From Neoaquamicrobium sediminum (lineage in GTDB: Bacteria; Pseudomonadota; Alphaproteobacteria; Rhizobiales; Rhizobiaceae), in assembly GCF_013240295.1 (NCBI RefSeq), contig NZ_JABETK010000001.1, positions 1 through 64,000 on the forward strand: 64,000 bases of DNA. Direction: 5' to 3'. Made by a program: the position numbers and the translations under genes. The notes beneath the pieces are model-generated. The model did no database searches, was not told the DNA's origin, and worked only from the letters and a program-made list of their open reading frames with translations. Below, in pieces: positions 41,786 to 51,131 of the stretch (position 1 is the stretch's first letter; each line of letters starts with the position of its first letter).

Positions 41786-42727
41786 CTATGCAGTGCCGGC
41801 TTTCGTCGCGCGCATCAGCGCTTCAAGGTCCGCATCGCCACCTTCGGGCAGCATGATGCGCACATGCGCGTAGAGATCGCCGTGGCCGCCGCCCTTCAGC
41901 GGCAGGCCCTTGCCCTTGAGGCGCAGCTTGCGGTCGGAACTCGACCACGCGGGGATGGAGACGGCAAGCCGCCCGTACGGCGTCTCGACGGCGACCTTCG
42001 CACCAAGCACGGCGTCGGCCAGCGGCACCGGAACGTCGACATGCAGGTCACGCCCCTCGACGCGATAGAGCGGATGCCTTGCCAGCCGCACCTTGACCAG
42101 GGCATCGCCCGGCGCACCTCCAAGCGGCGACTGAGACCCCTGCCCCTTGAGCCGTATGGTCTGGCCGTCCTCAACGAAGACCGGCAGCTTGATGCCCAGC
42201 TTACGGCCATCGGGAAACGCCGCCGTCACCTTGGCGGCCGTGGCCACCTCCTCGACGGTGACGTCGAGCGTGGCATTGAGATCTGCGCCTGCCGGAGCCT
42301 GCCGTGCGCCCGCACCGGGGCCTCCCGCTCCCGCGCCACGCCTGAACGACTGGCCGAAAATCTCGCTGAAAATGTCGCCCGCATCGCTGTCGAAACCGCC
42401 GCTGCGGAATTCGTACCGGGCGCCGCCGGGACCCCGCCCGCCTGCGCGGCGGAACGCCTCGAAGGGATCACCGCCGCCCGCGCCCTCGAAATTGGCGAAG
42501 CGGGGTTTGCCGCTGGCGTCTATCTCGCCGCGGTCGAACTGGGCGCGCTTGGTCTCGTCGCCGACCACCTCATAGGCCTGATTCGCTTCGGCGAATCGCT
42601 CCTTGGCCTTCGGGTCGTCCGGATTCTGGTCAGGATGATATTTCTTCGCGAGCTTGCGGAACGCCGACTTGATGTCTTTCGCAGAGGCGTTCTTCGCAAC
42701 GCCCAAGACGTCATAGGGATCGCGCAT
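41786..42727 (-). CDS. DnaJ-class co-chaperone, CbpA-like
   Basis: A J-domain protein of 313 residues. The J domain ([38 protein letters not shown]) has the HPD motif at about 31-33. A Gly/Phe/Ala-rich linker (about 80-145) follows, then the two DnaJ C-terminal beta domains with [21 protein letters not shown] and [31 protein letters not shown]. The zinc finger of true DnaJ is absent, so it is of the CbpA type. It precedes fabI on the same strand. Confidence 0.93.
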   Translation of the reverse strand: MRDPYDVLGVAKNASAKDIKSAFRKLAKKYHPDQNPDDPKAKERFAEANQAYEVVGDETKRAQFDRGEIDASGKPRFANFEGAGGGDPFEAFRRAGGRGPGGARYEFRSGGFDSDAGDIFSEIFGQSFRRGAGAGGPGAGARQAPAGADLNATLDVTVEEVATAAKVTAAFPDGRKLGIKLPVFVEDGQTIRLKGQGSQSPLGGAPGDALVKVRLARHPLYRVEGRDLHVDVPVPLADAVLGAKVAVETPYGRLAVSIPAWSSSDRKLRLKGKGLPLKGGGHGDLYAHVRIMLPEGGDADLEALMRATKAGTA

Positions 42728-42822
42728 AGTGTCCTGTCTGCCGAAAAAGCGTTGTGAGGTCTTCCGTCGCTAATATGCGTATGGCTAGGAAGAAATTCCA
42801 GTGCGATGCAGCATTTCCAGCG

Positions 42823-43296
42823 CTAATCGACAGGGACGAAGGATTTCATCACCCAAAGCTTCGCCGATCCAAGGCAGGTTTCGCCGCGATAGAGGCGGAC
42901 ACCGTCGAAGCTCTCGCGGGAGGCGGTGAAGGCGCGGCAGAGATAACCGCTGTCGCGGCTTTCGGTGATGGCGCTGATCGCTCCGCGAGAACCGGTCTCG
43001 GCATTGGCCCATCCGATACCCTCCGCGCTCAACTCCTCGACGAGGGCGGACGAGACGGCGTTGCGAATGGTCATTTCATCCGAGGTCGCGGCCGCATCGC
43101 TGGCCGGTGCCGCTGAATCACGGGAGATGGATCCGGTGACGATCGAACGGTCCGGCACGGCATCGTCGATGGAAAAGCTTCTGGCGCCACACCCCGAAAG
43201 CGCGACAACGGCAAGCAGCACAAGCGCCCCGCGTGCGCTGAGCCAACGGAAAACCTGCCTGTCCCATCCAGCGAAAGGTTGCGCCGGGCGCGCCAA
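42823..43296 (-). CDS. RT0821/Lpp0805-type outer surface lipoprotein, start uncertain
   Basis: A lipoprotein of up to 157 residues. The lipobox is VVALSGC, preceded by a hydrophobic stretch, and the mature part contains [50 protein letters not shown], matching the RT0821/Lpp0805 surface protein pattern. No ATG lies in frame. A TTG at 43296 or an internal GTG are the candidates, and an ATG at 43303 is out of frame, so another small indel or an unusual start is possible. It is divergent from pdxH. Confidence 0.75.
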   Translation of the reverse strand: MARPAQPFAGWDRQVFRWLSARGALVLLAVVALSGCGARSFSIDDAVPDRSIVTGSISRDSAAPASDAAATSDEMTIRNAVSSALVEELSAEGIGWANAETGSRGAISAITESRDSGYLCRAFTASRESFDGVRLYRGETCLGSAKLWVMKSFVPVD

Positions 43297-43337
43297 TGGG
43301 CATTCTCCCGTCTATCCCAATACGTCAGGACAGGATT

Positions 43338-43952
43338 ATGACCGAGACAGGGTTAACGGACGGTGATTTCACCCAGAGCGCCGAGCCCTACGCGCTTTTT
43401 GCCCGCTGGCTCAACGACGCCACCGCGGCCGAGCCGAACGATCCCAACGCGCTGGCGCTGGCGACGGTCGATCCCGATGGGCTGCCGAATGTGCGCATGG
43501 TGCTGCTGAAGGGTTTCGATGAAGGCGGTTTCGTCTTCTACACAAACTATGAAAGCACCAAAGGCCGGGAAGTCCTCGCCTCGATGAAGGCGGCCATGTG
43601 CTTCCACTGGAAAAGCCTGCGCAGGCAGGTGCGGGTGCGCGGGCCGGTGGAGAAGGTCACCGCCGCCGAAGCCGACGCTTATTTTGCAACGCGTGCGCGC
43701 GGCAGTCGGATCGGTGCATGGGCTTCGGCACAGTCACGGCCGTTGGAAAGTCGCTTTGCGCTGGAAAAGGCGGTTGCCGAATATACGGCGCGCTACGCGA
43801 TCGGCGAGATCCCGCGGCCTGCCCACTGGTCAGGCTTCAGGATCAAACCGGTGTCGATAGAGTTCTGGCACGACCGCCCGTTCCGCCTGCACGACCGCGT
43901 CCTGTTCGAAGCCGAAGGCGACGGCTGGAAGAAGACGCGGCTTTATCCGTGA
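43338..43952 (+). CDS. pdxH: Pyridoxamine 5'-phosphate oxidase
   Basis: FMN-dependent enzyme of vitamin B6 synthesis; 204 residues. The signatures are [79 protein letters not shown] and the C-terminal [16 protein letters not shown]...WKKTRLYP. The ATG at 43338 is preferred to the in-frame ATG at 43296; AGGA lies upstream. Confidence 0.96.
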   Translation: MTETGLTDGDFTQSAEPYALFARWLNDATAAEPNDPNALALATVDPDGLPNVRMVLLKGFDEGGFVFYTNYESTKGREVLASMKAAMCFHWKSLRRQVRVRGPVEKVTAAEADAYFATRARGSRIGAWASAQSRPLESRFALEKAVAEYTARYAIGEIPRPAHWSGFRIKPVSIEFWHDRPFRLHDRVLFEAEGDGWKKTRLYP

Positions 43953-43994
43953 GATGGCTTCGCCACCCTGTCCTCGCGAGAGAATGGATCGGCG

Positions 43995-44745
43995 TCAGTT
44001 CTTCTTCCGGTTCATGAAAGCGACGAAGGCGTTTCGCGCCTCGTCGGACTTCAGCCGGGCTCTGAAATGCGCGCCCTCCTCCTTGATGCGGGCAACCAGC
44101 GCCTCGCGGTCGCCGAGCATGAGGTCACGTGCGATCTTCAGCGCTTCCGGCGGCTTTTCCGCGATACGCTCGGCGGCTTCGAGGGCCGCGGCCTCAAGCT
44201 TTTGTTCGGAAACGACCTCGTAGATGAGGCCGGCAGCCTTTGCTCGGTCAGCCGAAAAGCCCTCGCCGAGACCCAGCAACGCAAAGGCCTGCTGACGTCC
44301 GAGCACGGCGGGTGCGAGCAGGCTGGAGCCGGCTTCGGGTACCAGACCAAGATCGACGAACGGCGTCCGGAACTCAGTGCGCGGCGTGGCGATGGTGAGA
44401 TCGCAGTGAAGATTGATGGTGGTGCCGATGCCGACGGCAATCCCGTCGACGCCGGACACGATCGGCTTTTGTGATTTCGCGAGCGCGAGCAGGAAGTCGG
44501 ACCTCCATACCACCGTCGCCGCCTGTCGCGACGGCCATGAAATCCGCCAGGTCGTTGCCGGACGAGAAAGCGCCGGGAACGCCGAGGATCAAATGGACCC
44601 GCACCTGCGGGTCGTTATCGGCAGTCGTGAGTGCAGCAGCCATCGCTGCATACATTTCGCGGGTGATGGCGTTTTTCTTGTCCGGGCGATTCATGCGGAT
44701 GATCTGCACCGCGCCCTTGCGCTCGATTTCGATATGCTGGCTCAT
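43995..44745 (-). CDS. Enoyl-CoA hydratase/isomerase family protein (frameshifted)
   Basis: Crotonase-fold enzyme of about 249 residues when repaired. The oxyanion region GVPGAFSSGNDLADFM and the second CoA/active-site segment VDGIAVGIGTTINLHCDLTIATP plus FVDLGLVPEAGSSLLAPAVLG are present. One extra base near 44499-44506 separates GGDGGM from SDFLLALAKSQKPIVSG; removing it joins them. It is located 10 bp after the acyl-CoA dehydrogenase stop and co-transcribed with it, which suggests fatty-acid or branched-chain acyl-CoA degradation. Confidence 0.9.
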
Positions 44746-44755
44746 CGCAATCTCC

Positions 44756-46531
44756 TCAGGACGCCAGCGCGGCGTCGGCGGACACCAGGCTTTCAGCGCC
44801 GGCGATCACACGCCGCTTGAGAGCCGAGGCTTCGTCGACCAGGTTTTCGGCAAAGAAACGGGCCAGCGCCACGCGAGCCTTGTCTTCGCCAGCAAGCGCG
44901 CCGCGCACGAGATACGCGCCGCCCGCGGCAAGCGCGAACAGCCGCAGATATGGCGTCGCGCCGGCCAGCGCTTCCTCCTGTTGGCCTGCAGCCAAAGCGC
45001 GCTGGAGGAAATCGGTAGCCTCGGCGAGGTCGTTGAGCGCGGCGTCGCACCGTTCCGCAGTGGCACCGAAACCATCGGCGTTGGACTTGCGCAGCGCCTC
45101 GATGTCGGCGCGCAACTCACCAATATAGCCTTTCACATGCTCGCCACCGGACAACGGCAGCTTGCGGGTGACGAGGTCGATGGCCTGGATGCCGTTGGTG
45201 CCTTCGTAGATCGGCGCGATGCGTGCGTCGCGCAGCAAGGCAGCCGCACCGGTCTCCTCAATATAGCCCATGCCGCCATGCACCTGCACACCAATCGAGG
45301 CGACGTCGACGCCGACGTCGGTGGCGAAGGCCTTGGCGACCGGGGTCAACAGGTTCGCGCGTTCCTGCCAGTGGCGGGCATCGTCGCCCTCGCCGGTGCG
45401 GGCCATGTCGAGCGCATGCGCGCATGAGTACGCGATCGAGCGCGCGACCTGGGTCAGCGCCTTCATGGTCAGCAGATTGCGCTTGACGTCGGCGTGGTGG
45501 ACGATCGGCGCCATCCCCTCGCCGTCGAAGCCGGCCGCCTTGCCCTGACGGCGATCTTGCGCATAGGCAAGCGCCTGCTGGCGTGCGGCTTCCGCAATGG
45601 CCACACCCTGCATGGCGACCGCAAGGCGGGCGTTGTTCATCATCGTGAACATGCAGGCGAGGCCCTTGTTCTCCTCGCCGATCAGCCAGCCGATCGCGCC
45701 GGGCTCGCGATCCTTCGCGAAGCCATCGCCATAGATCATCGTACAGGTCGGCGAGGCGTGAATGCCGAGCTTATGCTCTATCGAGGCGCAGAACGCGTCG
45801 TTGCGCGCGCCGAGCGAGCCATCCTCGTTGACGAAGAACTTAGGCACCAGAAACAGCGAGATGCCACGCGTTCCGGCGGGCGCATCGGGAAGGCGCGCGA
45901 GTACGAGATGCACGATATTGTCGGTGAAATCGTGCTCGCCATAGGTAATGAATATCTTCTGGCCGAAGATGCGGTAGGTGCCGTCGCCAACGGGCTCGGC
46001 ACGCGAGCGCAGAGCGGCGAGGTCGGAGCCCGCCTGCGGCTCCGTCAGGTTCATCGTGCCCATCCACTCGCCAGAGACGAGCTTTTCGAGGTAGGTCGCC
46101 TTGAGCTCTTCCGAGCCGTGCTTTTCCAGCGCCTCGACCGCGCCCATGGTGAGCGTGGGGCCGATGGCGAAAGCCATCGATCCCGAATTCCACATCTCAA
46201 GTGCTGCAACCGACAGCATCTGCGGCAGACCCTGCCCGCCAAAATCCTCCGGGCCGGTGAGCGCGTTCCAGCCACCTTCCGTCCAGCGGCGGTAAAGGTC
46301 TTTCCAGCCGGGCGGCGTGGTGACAGCACCGTCCTTGAGCACCGCGCCGTGCTCGTCGCCGATCTTGCGCAAGGGCGTGACCTCGTCGGTCGCGAAACGA
46401 CCGGCTTCTCCCAGGATGGCGTCGACGAGGTCTTCCGACAGATCGCCCAACCGGCCCGCGTCCAACGCGGCGCCAAGGCCCGCAACATGCTTGAGGGTGT
46501 GAGCGATTTCGTCTACGGGCGCGCGATACAT
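44756..46531 (-). CDS. Acyl-CoA dehydrogenase, long C-terminal type (DmdC-like)
   Basis: FAD-dependent acyl-CoA dehydrogenase of 591 residues. It starts MYRAPVDEIAHTLKHVAGLG, the typical N-terminus of the approximately 590-residue group that includes DmdC-like enzymes and carries an extra C-terminal domain. FAD/substrate segments include MNLTEPQAGSDLAALRSRAEP, ITYGEHDFTDNIVH and the C-terminal QVHGGMGYIEE...RIAPIYEGTNGIQAIDL. The substrate is not defined. It lies upstream of an enoyl-CoA hydratase, and a LiuR-like palindrome lies before it. An in-frame extension to 46591 is less likely as the start. Confidence 0.92.
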   Translation of the reverse strand: MYRAPVDEIAHTLKHVAGLGAALDAGRLGDLSEDLVDAILGEAGRFATDEVTPLRKIGDEHGAVLKDGAVTTPPGWKDLYRRWTEGGWNALTGPEDFGGQGLPQMLSVAALEMWNSGSMAFAIGPTLTMGAVEALEKHGSEELKATYLEKLVSGEWMGTMNLTEPQAGSDLAALRSRAEPVGDGTYRIFGQKIFITYGEHDFTDNIVHLVLARLPDAPAGTRGISLFLVPKFFVNEDGSLGARNDAFCASIEHKLGIHASPTCTMIYGDGFAKDREPGAIGWLIGEENKGLACMFTMMNNARLAVAMQGVAIAEAARQQALAYAQDRRQGKAAGFDGEGMAPIVHHADVKRNLLTMKALTQVARSIAYSCAHALDMARTGEGDDARHWQERANLLTPVAKAFATDVGVDVASIGVQVHGGMGYIEETGAAALLRDARIAPIYEGTNGIQAIDLVTRKLPLSGGEHVKGYIGELRADIEALRKSNADGFGATAERCDAALNDLAEATDFLQRALAAGQQEEALAGATPYLRLFALAAGGAYLVRGALAGEDKARVALARFFAENLVDEASALKRRVIAGAESLVSADAALAS

Positions 46532-46619
46532 CCGCGTTTCTCCTCCTGCTGCATCTCGGAACCCTGCCTGCATGGCAGCCGCTCCGTCCATCCTTTTTCA
46601 ACGCCGAGTGCTATTTCCT

Positions 46620-46635
46620 TTTACGTAAACGTCAA
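46620..46635 (-). promoter_or_regulatory. LiuR-like operator/promoter upstream of the acyl-CoA dehydrogenase operon
   Basis: On the minus strand the sequence is TTGACGTTTACGTAAA, 89-104 bp before the start codon at 46531. It resembles the MerR-family LiuR site (TTGACGTTTACGTAA-type) that I recall from comparative studies of branched-chain amino acid degradation. The TTGACG could be a -35 element. No LiuR gene is in the window. Confidence 0.5.
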
Positions 46636-46715
46636 ACGTTGGCACTCCACGAGATAGCATCTGAAAGGATCGACCCCGGAACGACGTGACTTCAACTGCA
46701 GGTCTGATGACGGCG

Positions 46716-48002
46716 TCAGCCCTTTGCGGCTTCGCGCTCGACCGCGCGCCAGCCAATATCCCGGCGGCAGAAGCCTTCGGGCCAGTCAATGAGGTCCACC
46801 GTTTCATAGGCTCTCCGCTGAGCCTGGGAAACGGTCTCGCCCAAGGCGGTAACGTTCAGCACCCGGCCGCCTGCGGCCAGAAGGCGGTCGCCGTCAAGCC
46901 GGGTCCCTGCATGGAAGACCTTGGCTACGCCGTCATCGCCCACCGCATCGGCAACGCCAACGATCTGGCTGCCCTTTTCCGGTGCTGCCGGATAGCCCTT
47001 CGCGGCAAGCACGACCGTCAGCGCCGCATCATCGCGCCAGCGCACCGAAAGGTGGCCGAGCTGGCCATCGACGGCGGCGTTCATGAGCACCAGAAGATCG
47101 TCCTTGAGGCGCATCATCAGCACCTGGCATTCGGGATCACCGAACCGGACATTGTATTCGATGAGCTTGGGGCCGTCCGGCCCGATCATCAGACCGACAA
47201 ACAGCACCCCCACGAAAGGCGTCCCCATTTCGGCCATGCCAATCATGGTCGGCCGCACGATTTCGGCCATGACGCGCTCGACCATGTCGTCGGAAAGGAT
47301 TGGCGCGGGCGAATAGGCTCCCATGCCGCCGGTGTTGGGGCCGGTGTCGCCCTCGCCTACCCGTTTGTGATCCTGCGCGGTTCCAAAGGGCAGCGCATTC
47401 TGGCCATCGCAGAGGCAGAAGAAGCTCGCCTCCTCGCCCTCCAGGAATTCTTCGACCACCACCTCCGCGCCGGCCTCGCCGAACGCGCCCTCGAAACACT
47501 GGTCGATGGCATCGAGCGCTTCTTCCAGCGTCATCGCGACGGTGACGCCCTTTCCGGCCGCGAGGCCATCGGCCTTGACCACGATGGGTGCGCCCACCGA
47601 TCGGGCATAGGCCTTGGCCTTGGGCGCATTGTTGAAGCGGCCGTAAGCGGCCGTTGGGATGTTGTAACGGGCGCAGAAATCCTTGGTGAAACCCTTGGAT
47701 CCCTCGAGGCGCGCGGCATCGGCGGAGGGTCCGAAGACGCGGATGCCGGCGCTGGCGAGATCATCGGCGAGGCCAGCGACCAAGGGCGCTTCTGGGCCCA
47801 CGACGACGAGGTCGATCCGGTTATCGCGGGCGAAAGCCAGGATTGCCGCATGATCGGCAATGTCCAGGGGCACGCATTCGGCTTCTTCCGATATACCGGG
47901 GTTGCCGGGCGCCGCGTAAAGCTTCGTCAGGAGGGGCGAGGCCGCGATCTTCCACGCCAACGCATGTTCGCGCCCGCCCGATCCGATCAGAAGTACGTTC
48001 AT
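46716..48002 (-). CDS. purD: Phosphoribosylamine-glycine ligase
   Basis: Second step of de novo purine synthesis; 428 residues. ATP-grasp features are [52 protein letters not shown] [35 protein letters not shown] and [13 protein letters not shown]. The start at 48002 is standard. The gene is followed by a 184-bp gap that holds the acyl-CoA dehydrogenase promoter. Confidence 0.97.
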   Translation of the reverse strand: MNVLLIGSGGREHALAWKIAASPLLTKLYAAPGNPGISEEAECVPLDIADHAAILAFARDNRIDLVVVGPEAPLVAGLADDLASAGIRVFGPSADAARLEGSKGFTKDFCARYNIPTAAYGRFNNAPKAKAYARSVGAPIVVKADGLAAGKGVTVAMTLEEALDAIDQCFEGAFGEAGAEVVVEEFLEGEEASFFCLCDGQNALPFGTAQDHKRVGEGDTGPNTGGMGAYSPAPILSDDMVERVMAEIVRPTMIGMAEMGTPFVGVLFVGLMIGPDGPKLIEYNVRFGDPECQVLMMRLKDDLLVLMNAAVDGQLGHLSVRWRDDAALTVVLAAKGYPAAPEKGSQIVGVADAVGDDGVAKVFHAGTRLDGDRLLAAGGRVLNVTALGETVSQAQRRAYETVDLIDWPEGFCRRDIGWRAVEREAAKG

Positions 48003-48153
48003 GGCGGCGATCCCTGTTGTCCCTTCGGATGCGCTTCCCGGTAGGGCGACAGCGGACGCGGGTCAAGACAAGACAGGCGTTCGTCACGCCAGGCGCGCCT
48101 TGCGACATCGCCGCGCCTTGACGGCGGCGGCGGCCCCTGCCACTGCACGGGGC

Positions 48154-49137
48154 ATGGAAGAGATCCAGTCGAAGCAGAGTCAGGGCCGCGTCGCCGACGC
48201 GCCGTCCGGCCATTGGGTCTACCGCGCGCTGCCGCGCGGACTGTGGCCCTATGCGCAGCTCGCGCGCTGGGACAGGCCGATCGGCTGGTGGCTGCTGATG
48301 TGGCCCTGCTGGTGGTCGGCGGCGATGGCTGCCGCCGCTCACGCGCAGCCGGGCGACAGCATCGCCAGCGTGCTTCCCTCACCGTGGCACCTTTTCCTGT
48401 TCCTGGCCGGCGCGGTCGCAATGCGCGGCGCGGGTTGCACCTATAACGACATCGTCGACACCGATATTGACGAGCAGGTCGCGCGCACCCGCTCGAGGCC
48501 GCTGCCATCCGGCAAGGTCTCACGCGCGCAGGCATGGGCCTTCCTGATTGCGCAAAGCCTCGTCGGGCTCGTGGTGCTCCTGCAGTTCAACGGCTTCGCG
48601 ATCCTCGTCGGCATCGCATCGCTTGCGACGGTGGCGATCTATCCGTTCATGAAGCGCTTTACCAACTGGCCGCAGCTCTTCCTTGGCCTGGCCTTCTCGT
48701 GGGGCGCGCTGATGGGATGGGCCGCGCATTTCGGCTCGCTGGAGCTGGCACCGCTGCTGCTCTATTTCGGCTCCATCCTGTGGGTGATCGGCTACGACAC
48801 GCTCTACGCCCACCAGGACAAGGAAGACGACGCGCTGGTTGGCGTCCGCTCGACCGCACGGCTGTTCGGCGACAAGACCAAGCAATGGCTGGTCGCACTT
48901 TATGGCGGCGCACTGCTGTTCTTCGTGGTCGCCTTCGCCAATGCCGCCGTGCCGATGCCGGCGCTGGCCGGGCTGGTCGCGGCGGCGGCCCACATGGCGC
49001 GGCAGATCCGCGTGCTCGACATCGACAATCCGGACCAGTGCCTTGCGCTTTTCAAGTCCAACAGCGTTGTCGGCTGGCTGATCTTCCTCGGCCTGATGGG
49101 CGGCGGCGTCTGGGCGACGGTCAGCCCGAGCTTCTGA
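48154..49137 (+). CDS. ubiA: 4-hydroxybenzoate octaprenyltransferase
   Basis: Prenylates 4-hydroxybenzoate in ubiquinone synthesis; 327 residues with about eight to nine TM helices. The first Asp-rich motif is AGCTYNDIVDTDIDEQVARTRSRPL, and the second is YDTLYAHQDKEDDALVGVRSTARLFG. The start ATG at 48154 has GGGGC upstream; an in-frame reading back to 48001 overlaps purD and is not needed. Its end overlaps the convergent flavoprotein by 17 bp. A prenyl diphosphate synthase (ispB) lies elsewhere in the window. Confidence 0.95.
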   Translation: MEEIQSKQSQGRVADAPSGHWVYRALPRGLWPYAQLARWDRPIGWWLLMWPCWWSAAMAAAAHAQPGDSIASVLPSPWHLFLFLAGAVAMRGAGCTYNDIVDTDIDEQVARTRSRPLPSGKVSRAQAWAFLIAQSLVGLVVLLQFNGFAILVGIASLATVAIYPFMKRFTNWPQLFLGLAFSWGALMGWAAHFGSLELAPLLLYFGSILWVIGYDTLYAHQDKEDDALVGVRSTARLFGDKTKQWLVALYGGALLFFVVAFANAAVPMPALAGLVAAAAHMARQIRVLDIDNPDQCLALFKSNSVVGWLIFLGLMGGGVWATVSPSF

Positions 49138-50269
49138 CCTCGGCGGGCGACATTTTAAGATACTGCGTCAACTCGCGGGCAGCAGCCCCGCCTGCCCGGT
49201 TCGCCCCGATGGTCGAAGCGGACGGACCGTAGCCGACCAGATGTATGCGCGGATCGCGCGCGACCTGCGTGGCAAGCCTGCCGGTCATGGTGATGCCGCC
49301 GCCTTCCTCACGCAATTGCAGCGGTGCAAGATGGTCGAGCGACGAACGGAAACCGGTGCACCACAGGATGACGTCGGCGCGCTGTTCCGTTCCATCCGCC
49401 CAGCGGATGCCGGTTTCGGTGATCTCGGAAAACATCGGCAACCTGATGAGCACCCCTCGGTCGCGCATCGCGCGGACGGCGGGTGTGAGCGGCAGACTGC
49501 CGGTGTTGGAGGCCACGGACCCCGGCGGCAAGCCCTGGCGAACCTTGTTCTCGACCATTGCAACGATCTGCCGACCGAACTCCTCGGTGAACGGCCCTTC
49601 GCGAAACTGCGGCTCGCGCCGGGTGACCCAGGTGGTGGTGGTTGCCTGCGAAATCTCGTCGAGCAACTGGATGGCTGAAATGCCGCCGCCGACCACGACG
49701 ACATGCTGCCCGCGGAATTCGTCGGCGGTGCGATAGTCCCTCGTATGCAATTGCCGCCCCCTGAACCTTTCGGCACCCGGATATTCGGGAATATAGGGAG
49801 TTTCCCACGTGCCGGTCGCGTTGACGATGCCGCGCGCGGAGAAGGCGCCGGCACCGGTCTCGACCCGCAGCCGCTCGCCCCGGTCGCAGACGACGCTGAC
49901 CTTCACCGGCCTGTGGACGCGGAGATCGTAGCGTTCTTCGTAGGCCGCGTAATAGCGCGGCACTGCCACGGAGGCCTGCACGGTGTCGCTCTCGGTGCCG
50001 ACGATCTCGTCGAAACGCATGCCCGGCAGGTCGTGCACGCGGTTGACGGTAGCAAGCGTGAGCGACGGCCAGCGGAATTGCCATGCGCCGCCGGGCGACG
50101 GTGCCTGGTCCAACACCACTAAATCGCGATCTGGCTCGAAGCCAAGCCGGCGAAGATGATAGGCAGAAGAGAGCCCTGCCTGCCCTGCCCCGATGACGAC
50201 GAGGTCGACCTTGACCGCGAACCGCGCGGCGGAGGATTGGGATTCAGGCGCGGACTGTTCGATTGTCAT
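49121..50269 (-). CDS. FAD/NAD(P)-dependent flavoprotein monooxygenase
   Basis: A 382-residue flavoprotein of the FMO/BVMO-like group. It has FAD motif VVIGAGQAGLSSAYHL (about 25-40), the second nucleotide motif VVVVGGGISAIQLL, and F-x-G-x3-H-x3-Y as FRGRQLHTRDYR, the fingerprint of this class. The substrate is unknown; close relatives act on small organic or metalloid compounds. Its start is 19 bp from a nested hairpin and it is downstream of the DUF6101-like gene. It overlaps ubiA by 17 bp at the 3' end. Confidence 0.85.
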   Translation of the reverse strand: MTIEQSAPESQSSAARFAVKVDLVVIGAGQAGLSSAYHLRRLGFEPDRDLVVLDQAPSPGGAWQFRWPSLTLATVNRVHDLPGMRFDEIVGTESDTVQASVAVPRYYAAYEERYDLRVHRPVKVSVVCDRGERLRVETGAGAFSARGIVNATGTWETPYIPEYPGAERFRGRQLHTRDYRTADEFRGQHVVVVGGGISAIQLLDEISQATTTTWVTRREPQFREGPFTEEFGRQIVAMVENKVRQGLPPGSVASNTGSLPLTPAVRAMRDRGVLIRLPMFSEITETGIRWADGTEQRADVILWCTGFRSSLDHLAPLQLREEGGGITMTGRLATQVARDPRIHLVGYGPSASTIGANRAGGAAARELTQYLKMSPAEVRSSG

Positions 50270-50288
50270 GAAGATTGCGGGGGTGAAA

Positions 50289-50338
50289 TGAGACGAAACG
50301 GCGGACCCTTAATGTAGGGTGTCGCGCCGCTCGTCTCA
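50289..50338. terminator. Nested long hairpin between DUF6101-like and flavoprotein genes
   Basis: Three stacked stems: TGAGACGA/TCGTCTCA (8 bp, perfect), CGGCG/CGCCG, and ACCCT/AGGGT around the loop TAATGT. Each side is followed by ATTT, so it could terminate in either direction, most likely the DUF6101-like transcript. Confidence 0.6.
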
Positions 50339-50365
50339 ATTTACCGAACAACAGGCCGGTGCGGC

Positions 50366-50929
50366 CTATTTGCGGGCGATGATCTCCTCGCCATTGACCA
50401 CCAGCCGCAGGCCTAGAGTGCCGGTGCGGCGGCGCGCCAGGAAACGCGGACGGCGATGCGTCGAAACGCGGCCCTTCCGACGCTCGATCGGCTGGCCCTT
50501 CTTCACAAGGCCGACCGATTCCTCGAGCGTGCGGGCGACACCGTCGGCTTCCACCAGCAGCATCGGCAGACCGTAGGCTTCGGACCAGGCGCGCCAGTCG
50601 GCGGCGACATCGTCGAGGTTGTGGGCGACCAGCAGCGGCACGGACAGCATCGGGTCGCTGTGCATGAGTTCGAGCGTCACCGTAACATTGCCGTCGCCAT
50701 CCTCAATGGCGCGCGCGGCGACACCGCGAAATGCCTTGGCCGGCAAGACGATGGACATCGGCAGGCGGCTGTTTTCCAGCACACGGCGCAGGCTCACGCC
50801 GCGGCGGTCGATGGTGAAGGTAACGTCGCCGAGATCGTCGCGCGCCGCATAGCTCACGGCCTGCGGCAGACGGAACGGGTCGAGCCGCAGGTCGCTGCCA
50901 GCCCAGACGGGTTTCAACCGGGTGTTCAT
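50366..50929 (-). CDS. Conserved rhizobial protein, DUF6101-like
   Basis: A 187-residue soluble protein, Arg-rich at the C-terminus (RRKGRVSTHRRPRFLARRRTG). The body includes VWAGSDLRLDPFRLPQAVSYAARD, FTIDRRGVSLRRVLENSRLPMSIVLPAKAFRGVAARA and PLLVAHNLDDVAADWRAWSEAYGLPMLLVE. I associate it with DUF6101 from memory with moderate confidence; no function is known. It has no signal or TM. The upstream gap of 202 bp to the FAD oxidase end holds nothing obvious. Confidence 0.7.
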   Translation of the reverse strand: MNTRLKPVWAGSDLRLDPFRLPQAVSYAARDDLGDVTFTIDRRGVSLRRVLENSRLPMSIVLPAKAFRGVAARAIEDGDGNVTVTLELMHSDPMLSVPLLVAHNLDDVAADWRAWSEAYGLPMLLVEADGVARTLEESVGLVKKGQPIERRKGRVSTHRRPRFLARRRTGTLGLRLVVNGEEIIARK

Positions 50930-51131
50930 GGTTGCACTGCCTTCCTGTCTCTCCTGAGAGCCGGTTTTCCGGTCTCCCGCGGGCGGGTTATCCCGCCTCG
51001 TTATGTGTGTGAGACTAGGCGCCGGCCCGTTCCGACCGGCTTAAGAAGCAGGGTTAAGGTTTCGTCGCCTTGGAGGATGGTTATCGCTTTGCAACCACGC
51101 GCAACGGCCCGTAAACCGGGGTGAACAAAGG

